Assembly (NCBI GenBank): GCA_034432595.1
Contig: DAOUBT010000063.1
Coordinates: 1 to 55,074, forward strand
Source of the DNA: DAOTZR01 sp034432595
GTDB taxonomy: Bacteria; Chloroflexota; Anaerolineae; B4-G1; SLSP01
DNA length: 55,074 bases
Direction of reading: 5' to 3'
A program made the position numbers and the translations under genes. Below the pieces are notes generated by a model, which was given only the letters and a program-made list of their open reading frames with translations, was not told the origin of the DNA and did no database searches. Shown piece by piece: positions 14,558 through 25,000 of the stretch; the stretch's first letter is position 1; each line of letters starts with the position of its first letter.

Positions 14558-17458
14558 CTACGCATCTTCGCTCTTTTCTTCTTCAGAGGTAGAGGGGGCA
14601 GATGGCGCACCTCGACCTCCCAACAGTTGCACGACGTTCTGCGGTGTGCCCAACGCGCGCCCCAGTTCGCGCAAGGCGGTGCGCAACACGCTCTGTACAT
14701 CGGGCGCGGCCTGCAATTGACCGGTAATCTCACGGATGAGGCGCTCGCGGCGGGCGCGGGATTCGCTCGCGGCCAGTTGCGAAATGTTCTGAATCGCCAC
14801 CGCAGCCTGTTGCGCCAGGCTCATCAGACGCCGCAATTCCATATCGCTAAAGTCCCGCGGCTCCGGATAGAGCGCATTGATGAAGCCAATGCGCTGCCCG
14901 GCGGCGAGCAAGGGCACAAAGAGCGCGCTGCGCGCCCCCAGCAGGCGCACCATCATCGCCCGCGAGTGCCGATCCAGGCGGGGGTCCACTTTCAAGTCGC
15001 GGATCACACCCGGCTCATCCGCCGCCAGGATGAAGCGCGAAAGCCCGAACTCGCGGATATCGTAGCGTTTGACCAGGCGCACGGGCGTCGCTTCACCCTC
15101 GAACCAGCGCGCCAGCACGTAGGTCCATTCGGGCATAACATCATCCATCCAGGGGCGGTTAAAGAGCTGAATGCTCACATCGTGCGCGCCCTGCCCGATC
15201 GTGGTGTAGCGACGCAAGGTTGTCAGGATGGCTTCGTACGTCTGCGCGCGGGTCAGCTCACCGGTGGCCTGATACAGCAGTTCCGTTTCGGCCAGGGCCT
15301 GCTGCAATTCCAGTGAGCGCAGGCGCGTCTCTTCCAACAGGGTCATGTTTTCCAACACCACGGCCACCTGACTGGCCAGGTTGCGCGCCATCACGCGCAT
15401 TTCCGGATCGAGCGGCGGAGCGGATTGCAGGGAAAGCAGACCCAGGACGCCGCGATAGGCTGTACCGGTGCGGATGGGAACGTATAAGACCCGCTCGATG
15501 GCGTAACGCTGCTGCACTTCCTCCGGCACCGGCAATTCACTTAACAGCCGCGCCAGTTCGGCCTCGGTCAGACCACGGAAGAAGAGCTGTTGCTCCGGTG
15601 TAAGGGTATACACCCCACCCCCTTCCATCAGGGGGGTCGTATCCGCATGCAGGAAAGCCTGAAGTTTGACGCTAAAGGTGACCGGGTCCTCAAAGGTGAG
15701 CACCAACACGCCCATGCCCAGGCCCTGCGCCAGGATGCGTGCGATTTGATCCAGCGCCTCATCGGGGGTAGAAGCGGATGCCGCTGTGCGCAGGACGGCA
15801 TTCAACAGCGATTGTTGCCGCGCATTGCGCTGCGCATCCTCAAACAAGCGAGCGTTCTCCAGGGCCAGGGCCGCCTGCTCGCCTACACTTTCCACCAGCT
15901 CCAACTCCTCGCGCGTCCAGGTGCGCTGCGGATCAAACAGGGAAAGCACGCCGATCAGTTCGCGTCCCAGACGCAAGGGCTGCATCAGCAACTCCTGACC
16001 AGCATCCCGCGCGCGGGTATAGCTGACCCCTGCTGCGCGCAGGTCAGGGGGAACAGGGAAAGGCGTGGCAGCGTACACGGAAACGCGGTCATATTCGTAG
16101 GCCAGGGCCTGCACCCGCGCCATCACGCGCGCCCATCCCTGCCGGCTGTAGTCCTGATAGAGCGCTTCCAGCTCCTGCACGACGCTCTGCATCTGCTCCA
16201 ACAGGCGGGCGTTTTCCAGAGCGATGGCGAGCTGATCGGCCATCAATTGCAGGTTCTCCTCGTCCTCGGTGGTGAAGGCTGCCGGTTCCGTGCTCTGCAC
16301 GTCCAGCACGCCGATGACGCGCGTGCCCACGCGCAACGGCAACGCCAGCTCGGAACGTGTGTCCGGCAGGTCAGGGTTGCGCACCCAGACCACGTCGCCG
16401 CCCACATCCAACGCAATGCGCGGACGCCCTGTTGCCGCCACCGTGCCCACGATACCGCGTCCCACCTGCAACTTGTGCCCGCGCGCCAGCATACGCCGTC
16501 CCCCTTCGGAAGAGGCGGCCTGCAACAAAGCCCACTCGCCTTTTTCGTCAATCAGGAAGATGCCGGCATGATAAAAGCCGAAGTTCTGCGAAATGGCGTT
16601 AACCGCCGTGCGCAGCAAGGTAGGCACGTCGCGGACCAGCGCCGCCTCGCGGCTCACCAGGCTCGCCGCCTGCAACTGACGCGACTTGCGTTCCAAATCT
16701 GCCGTGCGCGCGCTCACCTTCTCTTCCAGGCTTTCCACCATTTCGTTTAAGCGCACGGCCATAGCGTTAAACGCCTCGGTCAGGAAGCCAATCTCATCCG
16801 CTGAGCGCACAGGAATGCGATGGCTCAGATCTCCCGCGCCGATAATAGTCACGCCCTGCGAGAGCGCATTGAGGGGATTCAACACCCAGCGCTCGGTGGC
16901 GAATTGCACCAATCCAATCACCGCCAGCAAGGCGATGGCCACCGCCAGCACCGGCGCGAGCGTAACCAGGGGCGGCGTCACCTGTGAGGCCAGCACCCCG
17001 GTCACAATATAAAGAGACCGGTCTCCCAAGCCAGGCAGCTTGACCGCACGCACCACCAGATACGTGTCGCCATACACCGGCAGGTTGCGCCGCAGCTCGC
17101 CTTCTTTGAGGTTGGTCATTTCCACCACAAAGCGCCCTTCAAAAGCCTCGTTGGAATGATACAGCACTCTACCCGTATCCAGCACAAGGGAAACGAAAGC
17201 TACCCGTTCCAGGCCCGCGGCAGACGTGCGCACCTCGTTACGCAAGCCCTGCACGTCGTAGATGGAAGAAATGTAAGGCGTGATGTCCTGAATCGTGCGC
17301 TGCAGGTCACGGGCAATCACGCGCGCCTCCCCCAGACTGTTAGCGCGATAAGCGGCCTGATACTGACTGCCCACAAAAATCAACACCGGCAGCACCAACA
17401 GAAGCGGGATCAGGCCCGACCAGAACAATAATCGCCAACGTAAGCTGCGAACTTTCAT
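14558..17458 (-). CDS. Membrane receptor: extracytoplasmic domain, HAMP, multiple GAF, no output domain
   Basis: This 966-aa protein has two membrane segments (about 8-30 and 176-197) around a roughly 145-aa extracytoplasmic domain, then HAMP (197-250), a coiled coil (EEKVSARTADLERK), GAF1 (265-415, SSEGG subtype), a W linker (about 439, QALAYEYD), a shortened GAF (445-525), and two further GAF-like domains (about 535-705 and 720-890). The final helical tail is RERLIREITGQLQ...ALRELGRALG (about 900-940), followed by an acidic end. No kinase, cyclase or DNA-binding domain is present. Its ATG overlaps the stop of the substrate-binding lipoprotein gene by 4 bp, so the lipoprotein may present a ligand to this receptor. 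Confidence 0.88.
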   Translation of the reverse strand: MKVRSLRWRLLFWSGLIPLLLVLPVLIFVGSQYQAAYRANSLGEARVIARDLQRTIQDITPYISSIYDVQGLRNEVRTSAAGLERVAFVSLVLDTGRVLYHSNEAFEGRFVVEMTNLKEGELRRNLPVYGDTYLVVRAVKLPGLGDRSLYIVTGVLASQVTPPLVTLAPVLAVAIALLAVIGLVQFATERWVLNPLNALSQGVTIIGAGDLSHRIPVRSADEIGFLTEAFNAMAVRLNEMVESLEEKVSARTADLERKSRQLQAASLVSREAALVRDVPTLLRTAVNAISQNFGFYHAGIFLIDEKGEWALLQAASSEGGRRMLARGHKLQVGRGIVGTVAATGRPRIALDVGGDVVWVRNPDLPDTRSELALPLRVGTRVIGVLDVQSTEPAAFTTEDEENLQLMADQLAIALENARLLEQMQSVVQELEALYQDYSRQGWARVMARVQALAYEYDRVSVYAATPFPVPPDLRAAGVSYTRARDAGQELLMQPLRLGRELIGVLSLFDPQRTWTREELELVESVGEQAALALENARLFEDAQRNARQQSLLNAVLRTAASASTPDEALDQIARILAQGLGMGVLVLTFEDPVTFSVKLQAFLHADTTPLMEGGGVYTLTPEQQLFFRGLTEAELARLLSELPVPEEVQQRYAIERVLYVPIRTGTAYRGVLGLLSLQSAPPLDPEMRVMARNLASQVAVVLENMTLLEETRLRSLELQQALAETELLYQATGELTRAQTYEAILTTLRRYTTIGQGAHDVSIQLFNRPWMDDVMPEWTYVLARWFEGEATPVRLVKRYDIREFGLSRFILAADEPGVIRDLKVDPRLDRHSRAMMVRLLGARSALFVPLLAAGQRIGFINALYPEPRDFSDMELRRLMSLAQQAAVAIQNISQLAASESRARRERLIREITGQLQAAPDVQSVLRTALRELGRALGTPQNVVQLLGGRGAPSAPSTSEEEKSEDA

Positions 17459-18576
17459 CGTTTTCCTCCAGGCGACGCCAGTAGCGTGCGATAGAGTTTC
17501 CCTGTCACCGGTAGCTTGAGGGGGATGCCCAGATTCCAGTAGTCTGCCGCCGCCAGGTTGAGCAACAGAGGATTGGGCGTTGCATCGAGCATGCCAAAAG
17601 TCTCCGGCGGCACCCCCTGCATCAGACTCACCACGATTTGCCCCACCTGCTCCCCTTCAGAGCGACGCGAGGCCACCAGGCCACCGATGGCGCCAAATTC
17701 AACCGCTCGCTGCCGCAAAGCGTAGACAGGGACCGGCGTGTTTGTCAGGGTCCACTTCAGCACCTCATCTTCAGGGATATAATTCCCCTCCGCGTCCCGC
17801 AAAGCGTGATAATTGCCCAACAGAATGAAGTCAAAGTTGTAATTGACCGTCTCGGTCATGACCACGCGCTGCCAGTACTCCCACTTTTCAACCTGTCGCA
17901 GGGGTGGCATGTACATGCTCTCCAAGTTGGCCGCCGTGATTTCATCATAGATGCGCTTGATGCTGTTGCGCGATTCGACCGAATCATCCGTAAGAAAAAC
18001 GTAACTGCGCGCTTCCGGCATCATGGCCTGCGCCAGGCGCACCGTTTGCACCGGATAGCTGCGTTCCAGCACCACCACAGCGCGCGGCAGCGCTTTGAGC
18101 GCGTCGGACGGCTCACCATTCAGACCGCAAAAAATGGTCAACTGCTGCGGATCGGGAGACGTTAAAAGCCATTGCGTGATGGCTTCCTCATCGCACACAA
18201 TCAGAACATCAGGTTTGAACTCGGCGATGGCGGCCCGCGCCTCCGCTACCCGCGTTCGGTATCCGGCCACATCGCGCACACTATCCAGGTAAACTTCACG
18301 CACCACCAGCGTGCGCCCCTGACGATACTGCGCCGCTTCGAGTGCCGTCAAAAGTCCGCTGCGGAAATCCTTCGAAAGCGGATCGTCGGCGCCGTAACTC
18401 CCCACCAGAAACAAGCGCAGCGGACGCTCCCCAATCATGGGCGTTGGGGTCGGGGTCAGCGTGGGCAAAGTGCGCGGCTCCGGTGTCGCAATCCCTTCCC
18501 CACCGACACAAGCGCCCAGGGTCAGGAGCAAGCCTGCCCCTAACAAGATCAACCACAACCCTTTATTGCGTTTCAT
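17455..18576 (-). CDS. Substrate-binding lipoprotein (ABC_sub_bind type)
   Basis: This 373-aa protein has a lipoprotein signal with lipobox LGAC (Cys23), a Pro/Thr-rich tether (about 30-47), and a two-lobed binding fold like the ABC-type substrate-binding family (PF04392-like): RPLRLFLVGSYGADDP, KPDVLIVCDEEA, SYVFLTDDSVESRNSIKRIYDEI. No permease or ATPase gene is nearby, so it probably serves sensing rather than uptake. Its start overlaps the upstream receptor gene by 14 bp and its stop overlaps the next receptor by 4 bp, which suggests tight co-translation with membrane receptors. Start ATG is preceded by GGAGA. The ligand is unknown. Confidence 0.82.
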   Translation of the reverse strand: MKRNKGLWLILLGAGLLLTLGACVGGEGIATPEPRTLPTLTPTPTPMIGERPLRLFLVGSYGADDPLSKDFRSGLLTALEAAQYRQGRTLVVREVYLDSVRDVAGYRTRVAEARAAIAEFKPDVLIVCDEEAITQWLLTSPDPQQLTIFCGLNGEPSDALKALPRAVVVLERSYPVQTVRLAQAMMPEARSYVFLTDDSVESRNSIKRIYDEITAANLESMYMPPLRQVEKWEYWQRVVMTETVNYNFDFILLGNYHALRDAEGNYIPEDEVLKWTLTNTPVPVYALRQRAVEFGAIGGLVASRRSEGEQVGQIVVSLMQGVPPETFGMLDATPNPLLLNLAAADYWNLGIPLKLPVTGKLYRTLLASPGGKR

Positions 18577-20311
18577 GTGTCTCCGTTGATGAGGTTTCTC
18601 GTTCCTCGATGGGAATCAATTGCACGCGCGCCCGTTGCAGGTTAAGGGCACGGCCCACCTCCTGCACCAGGCTACGTAACACCGCCTCCACGCTGGAGCT
18701 GGCCCGCAAACGAGCCACAATGGCGCTACGGGCACGCTCGTTCAGGGCGCGCAGACGGCTTTCCTCCAGCAAGCGGGCGTTATCCAACGCCAGGCTAAGC
18801 TGCTCACCGACCATATCGGCCAGGCGCAACTCCTCATCTCGCCACTCCCGCTCGGCCTCAAACCGCAACAAACCCACGACCTGTCCACGCACCCGCACCG
18901 GCACCAGGAGCGCATTCCGTCCCGTTTCGGTGCTGAGCACTTCCACCCGCTCCGGCAGCGTGGAGGGGGGTAACTCATCCACAGGCAACACAGCTCCAAA
19001 CGAGGCATCGTAGCTGTAGAGCGTGCGGTGACGTGCGATAGCGTCGCGCCACGCTTCAACCACTTCCTGCTCCTGATAGCGGCTCAGACGCTCTAAAGTC
19101 TGCTGCATCTCGCTGAGCAGACGCGCGTTTTCGATAGCCACGGCCACGCTATCCGCCAGGATGCGCATGACGCTCACATCGTCTTGCGTGAAGGCCTCCG
19201 GTTGATGACTTTGAATATCCAACACGCCGATGATTTGCTCACGCACCACCAGCGGCAGGGCCATTTCGGAGCGCGTGTTCGGCAGGTCGGGGTTGTTGAA
19301 CCAGACTGCATCCGCGCCGACATCCAGGGCGATGCGCGGTATGCCGCTAAAAGCCACGTTTCCGACAATGCCCTGCACCCCTACGTGCAGGCGATGTCCG
19401 CGCGCCAGCATCCGCTTGCCTCCTTCGGAAGAAGCTGCCCGTAGAACAGCCCACTGCCGCTCTTTATCCAGCAGGAAAATGCCGACGTGATCGTAACCCA
19501 TGCGTTCGGCAATCAACTGCGCCGTGGTTTGTAGCAGACTCTCCAAATCCCGCACCGAGGTCATGCTTTGTGAAAGCTCAGCAATGGTCTGAAAACGTTG
19601 CGCACCCCGTTCCGCCTTAGCCGTACGCTCGGCCACACGTTGCTCCAACGTCTGCCGCGTATGGTTCAGTTCCTGCGCCAGCACGCGCGTGGTGTCCAGG
19701 CGTTCGTACAAGTTCCACACCATAAGCGCCACCGCCACCGTAGCACCGGTCACATCCAAAACGTTGAGGGTAGCCATGGCAGTCAGCCGCAGATTGGGTT
19801 CCATGGAAAACGGCGGGCGATACATGCCCAGGCCCTGCGCCATACCGATAAGCCCATAAACCGCCACCAGACTTCCCGCGACGATGGCCCCATCACGCAA
19901 GGGGAGGATCAGCACAGCGCCGATCATAACCCAGACATAAACCCCAACCGCCGAAGATGTGAAGCCGTCATACAGAAGCGTGGCAGCCAGGGAAAGGGAA
20001 ACCAGAAGAAAGAGGTAAATTCTGCCCGCAATTTCCAGATACCCCTGACGATTGGCAACATAAGCCATGGCATAGGCCCCGATCGCCGCTACCATGATGC
20101 CGTTGAGCAGAGCGGGATGGAAATCGGGATACCAGTAAGCCAGAAGCTGCAAGTCGGCCAGAATGCCCAGACAAACCAGAATACCGGTCAGGAGAATGGC
20201 GTTAAACATGAAGCCGCGCCAGTTCAGCTCCGGGTCAGTATAAGGCACCCGCAAAATCCGCTCCAGCCAGGCGGGCATTCGGCTTCTCTGTGGCGTTTCA
20301 ACGCTCGTCAT
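18563..20311 (-). CDS. 6-TM membrane GAF receptor without output domain
   Basis: This 582-aa protein starts with six predicted membrane helices (about 35-205) and no sizeable external loop. A coiled coil (QRVAERTAKAERG), GAF1 (245-395, SSEGG subtype with NPDLPNTRSEMALPL), the W linker (about 418, VEAWRDA...YSYD), a shortened GAF (430-515) and the shared tail ARSAIVARLRA...LVQEVGRALN (about 520-560) follow. It ends in a Glu/Thr-rich stretch. It overlaps the upstream gene by 4 bp (ATGA at 20308-20311) and the downstream lipoprotein gene by 14 bp. The ribosome binding site is AGGAGG. The 6-TM region may sense a membrane state or a lipophilic ligand. Confidence 0.87.
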   Translation of the reverse strand: MTSVETPQRSRMPAWLERILRVPYTDPELNWRGFMFNAILLTGILVCLGILADLQLLAYWYPDFHPALLNGIMVAAIGAYAMAYVANRQGYLEIAGRIYLFLLVSLSLAATLLYDGFTSSAVGVYVWVMIGAVLILPLRDGAIVAGSLVAVYGLIGMAQGLGMYRPPFSMEPNLRLTAMATLNVLDVTGATVAVALMVWNLYERLDTTRVLAQELNHTRQTLEQRVAERTAKAERGAQRFQTIAELSQSMTSVRDLESLLQTTAQLIAERMGYDHVGIFLLDKERQWAVLRAASSEGGKRMLARGHRLHVGVQGIVGNVAFSGIPRIALDVGADAVWFNNPDLPNTRSEMALPLVVREQIIGVLDIQSHQPEAFTQDDVSVMRILADSVAVAIENARLLSEMQQTLERLSRYQEQEVVEAWRDAIARHRTLYSYDASFGAVLPVDELPPSTLPERVEVLSTETGRNALLVPVRVRGQVVGLLRFEAEREWRDEELRLADMVGEQLSLALDNARLLEESRLRALNERARSAIVARLRASSSVEAVLRSLVQEVGRALNLQRARVQLIPIEERETSSTETHETQ

Positions 20312-22047
20312 AGCAAGTCCTCCTCCTCTTCCGGCAGCACCAGGCGTGCTGAGGCGGTCTCAGCCTGCAGGAGCGTGCTCAATTCCTGCAGGGCCGTTTG
20401 CAACATAACGTCCAGTTCCACCTCGGCGCGGATATTCGCGGTAACGCGCGTCACGGCCTGTTCCAACAACGCACGGCGGCGCGTTTCATCCAACAGGCGG
20501 GCGTTATCCAGGGCCAGGCCCAATTGAGCGATGACGGTTGTCGCTACCGCAATCTCATCCTTCAACCAGGGTTGCTCCGATTCCAACACAAAACGCCCGA
20601 CGGTTTGTTGCTGTACCTTCAAAGGAACGACAAGCAAATGCGTGCCTTCCGGGGTAGGGTACACAACCGGTTCCTGCGCCGTTTGCAGCTCCGGCGGCAA
20701 GTCCTGCAGGCGTGCCGCGCCCGGACGCACGGCTAAACGATCGTAAGCATAGGCCAGCTTCCCGCTGCGCTGTTGCACCAGGGCCTGCCAGGCTTCCAGT
20801 AAGTTTTGCTGCTGCAAGCGGGCCATGCGATCGTAAGCTTTCTGCACAACCTCGAATTGCCGCACGTTCTCGATAACCGCGCTCAGAGCGGTGGCAACGG
20901 CTTTGAACAGGCTGATGACTTCCTCGCTCAGATGCCCTACCTCGACGCTTTGCACATCCAGCACGCCCAACAAGGTATCGCGGGCAATGATGGGGAAAGC
21001 GGCTTCGGCGCGCGTCATGCTCATGGGGTCGGTGGATTTGTAATATGTATCTTGCGTGACGTCCTGCGCGATGTAAGGCTGTGCGGTGCGCGCCGCTTCG
21101 GTGACAATAGCCTTCTCCTGCAAACTGAGCTGGAAGCTCTGCCGCACCAGGTCCTGATACACAGCACCGGAAGAGGCCTGTAGAACCAGGGCGCTTTTGC
21201 TCTGGTCCAGCAGGAAGATGTTAATGGAATAAAAACCTAAAGCTTCTGCCAGGTAGTTGACCGCCCCAACAAGCGCCGTCTGCAAATCGGTGACGCGCCC
21301 CAGGCGAGCCTGGACTTCAGCCAGCACGCGGAAGGCGCGTTCGCGTTCCTCTGCGGTCTGCGTGAAGAGATGCATGCGTTCTTCCAACGCGTCCTGCGCC
21401 GCCTCCAGCTCGCGCGTGGCTTTCTCGGCCTGCTGCAGCGTTGAGAAAAAGTTGCGGGCAATGAGATAGAGCACCGGAATCAGCGAGAGGATGGTGAGCA
21501 GGGTGAGCACAGCAAAACCGTCCAGCGTGGTCAGGGCGGTGGCCAGCTGCGGTCTCTGATAGGCACCGATACGCATCAGCCCATACAGCACCAGCCAGAT
21601 GACCCCATAACCGATGAGCATCCACAAAGGCCAGGAAGTTTGCGCCAAAAAAACCGTCGCCACAGCTAAGGCCCACACCATGAACACAACCTGCGGCGAA
21701 TAGGCCCCACCGGTCAAAATGAAAATGGCCAGGCTTACCCCGTAGAGAATAGTCACGTACAGGCGGACCAGATGGAAGGTATAGCCCCGTTTGATGAGCA
21801 CGATAAGCGCAAGCTGCCCCAAAATGAGGGCATTGCTCAAGCCCATCGCCAGCCAGGAGCTGAGAGTGCGCGGGATATTCCCGGCCCGCAGCACAGCCAT
21901 GGAGTACAGGGCGCTGCTCAACGTCAACACAAGGCTGCCGATGGTGGCAATCAGCAACAAACGAGCGACGAGACGTTGCTGAGCGTCTTGAGCAGGAACA
22001 TCGAACCAGCGCAACAAGCGCTGCCAGAGGGATGATGAGGCCGTCAT
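20308..22047 (-). CDS. 6-TM membrane GAF receptor without output domain
   Basis: The protein has 579 aa from the ATG at 22047, which follows GGAGGTG and overlaps the previous stop as ATGA (22044-22047). The frame is open 10 codons further, but that start has no support. Six membrane helices (about 25-200) precede a coiled coil, a divergent GAF1 (250-395, with TRAEAAFPI in place of the usual TRSEMALPL), the W linker (about 415, EAWQALVQQ...AYAYD), a shortened GAF (425-505) and the tail AVTRVTANIRAEVEL...ALQELSTLLQ. It ends with an acidic EEEEDLL. It overlaps the next gene by 4 bp. Confidence 0.86.
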   Translation of the reverse strand: MTASSSLWQRLLRWFDVPAQDAQQRLVARLLLIATIGSLVLTLSSALYSMAVLRAGNIPRTLSSWLAMGLSNALILGQLALIVLIKRGYTFHLVRLYVTILYGVSLAIFILTGGAYSPQVVFMVWALAVATVFLAQTSWPLWMLIGYGVIWLVLYGLMRIGAYQRPQLATALTTLDGFAVLTLLTILSLIPVLYLIARNFFSTLQQAEKATRELEAAQDALEERMHLFTQTAEERERAFRVLAEVQARLGRVTDLQTALVGAVNYLAEALGFYSINIFLLDQSKSALVLQASSGAVYQDLVRQSFQLSLQEKAIVTEAARTAQPYIAQDVTQDTYYKSTDPMSMTRAEAAFPIIARDTLLGVLDVQSVEVGHLSEEVISLFKAVATALSAVIENVRQFEVVQKAYDRMARLQQQNLLEAWQALVQQRSGKLAYAYDRLAVRPGAARLQDLPPELQTAQEPVVYPTPEGTHLLVVPLKVQQQTVGRFVLESEQPWLKDEIAVATTVIAQLGLALDNARLLDETRRRALLEQAVTRVTANIRAEVELDVMLQTALQELSTLLQAETASARLVLPEEEEDLL

Positions 22048-25000
22048 TGCTGCACCTCCATGTGAACCGCGCCCCAACGCACGCGCAACGCGCGGCCCAA
22101 TTCCTCCAGGGCGCGCTCCAACAGGGCTTCGATTTCCACTTCCGCGCGCACGCGCGCCGTAATCTCGCCGATGAGCTGCTCCTGCGTCACGCGCCGCCGC
22201 GATTCTTCGAGCAGGCGCGCGTTCTCCAGAGCAGCAGCCAGGCGGTCGGCTACCTGTTCTACAAAAGCTACCGTGTCTTTGGGGATAAGGGTGTTCTCAA
22301 AACGCAGGTTCAACACTCCGATGACCTGATCGCGGTAGCGAATGGGCACGGCGAGCACGCCCTGTGCTGTTTCCTGTTCCACGGCTCTGCTTACCACGGG
22401 CGTTTTGCGTTCCAAAGCCATGCGCGCTTCCGGCGCCGGTTCGGGGGCCGGTTCCACGCCCATGAAGCGATAGCGGTAGCCGATATGTTGCCGCATCCGC
22501 TCCACAAAGTCTTTCCAGGCTTCTGCCGTGTAGCGGCCATACGCGGCCTGCACCTCACGCACCGTCTCTTCCATGCGCTGCAACAGGCGCGCGTTTTCGA
22601 TGGCATTCGCCAACTGATCGGCCATGGTCTGCAAAACGGTGATATCGGCCTCGCTGAAGGCACGCGGTTGGTCCGATTGAATGGTCATGGCACCGATGAC
22701 TTTGCCGCGGCTGCTCAGCGGCAAGGCCATTTCGGAGCGCGTTGCGGGCAGTAAGGGGTTGCTGAAGCGCACCGCTTCTTCACCGACATCCAGCGCGATG
22801 CGCGCCTTGCCCGTCGCCACGCAGGTGCCAATCATGGACGCGCCGCCCACCTCTAAGCGGTGACCACGCTCCAACATGATGCGCCCGGCTTCCCCCGTAC
22901 CAGCGCGCAGCACGGCCCAGCGGCCCACGTCGTCCACCAGGAAGAGACCGACATAATATAAGCCCAGGCGCTCGCGGATGAGTTCCACCGCTTGCGGCAG
23001 CAGTTCTTCCAGGCTGAGAATGGAGGTTGCTGCGCGCGAGATTTCCGCCGTAGCGCTCAAACGTCCCGCGCGCTTTTCCACTTCATCCAGCAGACGTTGC
23101 GTCTCCAAAGCCAGGCCCATCTGCTCGGCCACCAGGCGCGCCATTTCGAGCTGCTCCTCGTCCCAGGAGACACCGGCTTCGCCTTCAAAGCCCAACATCC
23201 CCACTACCTCGCCCTGCAGGGTGATGGGGAGCGCCAGATGCGGGCGACCCTGCTCGTCTAGCGTCTGTACCAGATTTTCCAGCTCAAGCGCTTGCGTCAT
23301 CACCGGCAGCCAGGCCTGTTCATCCGGACCGCCGCCGGTTGGCGTCCAGCGGTAGCCCTGCACGGCGGAGACATAACCCTGCCAGGCCTCGCGCACGTAG
23401 CGCCGCTGCATCGCCATAATATCTTTCAGCATCTTCTCCGCCTGCTGTCGCGCCTCTTCGGCCTCGTGGCGCGCCTTCAGCTCGGCCTCCACCAACAGCG
23501 CGCGGAACACCGCTGCGCCCAATTCATCGCTCATCACGTCGTACATGTCGCGCACCGGGCCAAAGGTAAACAGGACAAAGCCCAAAAGTTGGCCGCGGAA
23601 CGCCAGGGGAGCTACCAGGCGCGTCCGGCGCTCCGTCGGGATGAAGAGCGCGCCCGGCAGAAGGTTCGCCACGGGATAGGGCGCCGTGTCCACCTGAAAC
23701 GCGCGTAGCTGTTCGTAAGCCAGCCTCAGTTTGCCCATTGTACGTTGCTCGTCCGTGTAGAGCACGAGATGGACTTCGGGCACGTCCAGGTGCGGGAGAC
23801 GATTCTCCAGCGCCTGTCCCAGCTCCGCAAAGTTCAACACTTCCCCCACCGCACGCTGAAAGGCGTACATGCCGCGGATAAAATATTCTTCGGAAAGAGG
23901 TTGATAGACCTGTGTGCGATAAGCTGCATCGCCCACGATTTGCCGCGCCTCATGCAGCGCATCCTCGGCACGGATGCGCTCCTGTTCCTTCAGGTAGGGC
24001 ACGGTAAAGGTGCGCAACAGCGAGAGCACGGCCTGTCCCAGGTTGACATCCCGACGCGCCACGCGGGTCGTTTCCAAAGCGGCGTAGAGCGCGTTCAGGA
24101 AAGGCCTGTTCTCTCCGGTGGTCATCAGCGTATGGAACGTTTCCCACAAGGGACGAATCCAAACCGCTTCCGATAGGCCATAGCGCGCCAATACCGGTTG
24201 GAGACGCGCCGCATACGCGGCATACCGCTCCTCCAGCGTAACAGAAGCCGGAAGTTCAACCGGCGGCAGCACGCCTTCCGGAGTAGCCAGGTCCGGGATG
24301 TCGCGTTCGTAAACAAACACCCCTTGCGCCAGCGTAGGAATGCATCCACAGGAACGACGGACGCGCAACAGCGTAGGAACCACGCTCACGTCCGGTACCT
24401 CGTCGCCCTGCAAAAGGAGCTGCATCAACTCCATGGCACGCGCGCCGATGCCGGCTATGTCCTGCCGCACGGTGGTGAAAGGAATAGGGCCAAAGCGCGC
24501 TTCGGGATCATCATCAAAGCCGACCAGAGCCAGGTCCTGCGGAATGCGCAGCCCGCGCTCGCGCAAATAAGGCAACGCGCCCAGCAGAATCTGATCATTG
24601 ACCCCGACCACGGCCTGCAAATCAGGCGCCTGTTCCAGGAGACGCGCCATGGCCTGTTCCCCGTCTTCCCGTCGGAAACTGGCCTGCACCACCCAGGCCT
24701 CCGGCACCTCCAGGCCATGCGCTTGCATGGTGGAAAGATAAGCCTCATAGCGCTGCTCAGCCTCCATCTGCCCCGCCGGTCCGCGCAGGAAACCGATGCG
24801 CTGATAACCGTGGACGTTGATGAGGTGCTCAACAGCGGAGCGCACGCCCCCCCGGTTGTCGGGCAAAACCATGGGGCGATCCGCCAGAGGCAGCGCCATC
24901 GTCACCACCGGCAGATGGGTCGTCGCTTCCACAATGGCTTTAAGCGCTTCTGGGCTGACGGCATGCGAGAGGGTAGCGCTGAGCAAAACCCCATTCAGCG

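Noticed and set aside
14165..16750. Long plus-strand open frames opposite the receptor genes (for example 14165-15316, 15590-16750, 24198-25376, 26353-28008, 40775-41875, 49667-50857)
   Set aside because: They are mirror frames of high-GC coding DNA. The translations are rich in His, Arg and Gln without any recognisable domain, they lack suitable ribosome sites, and the minus-strand frames encode clear GAF proteins.
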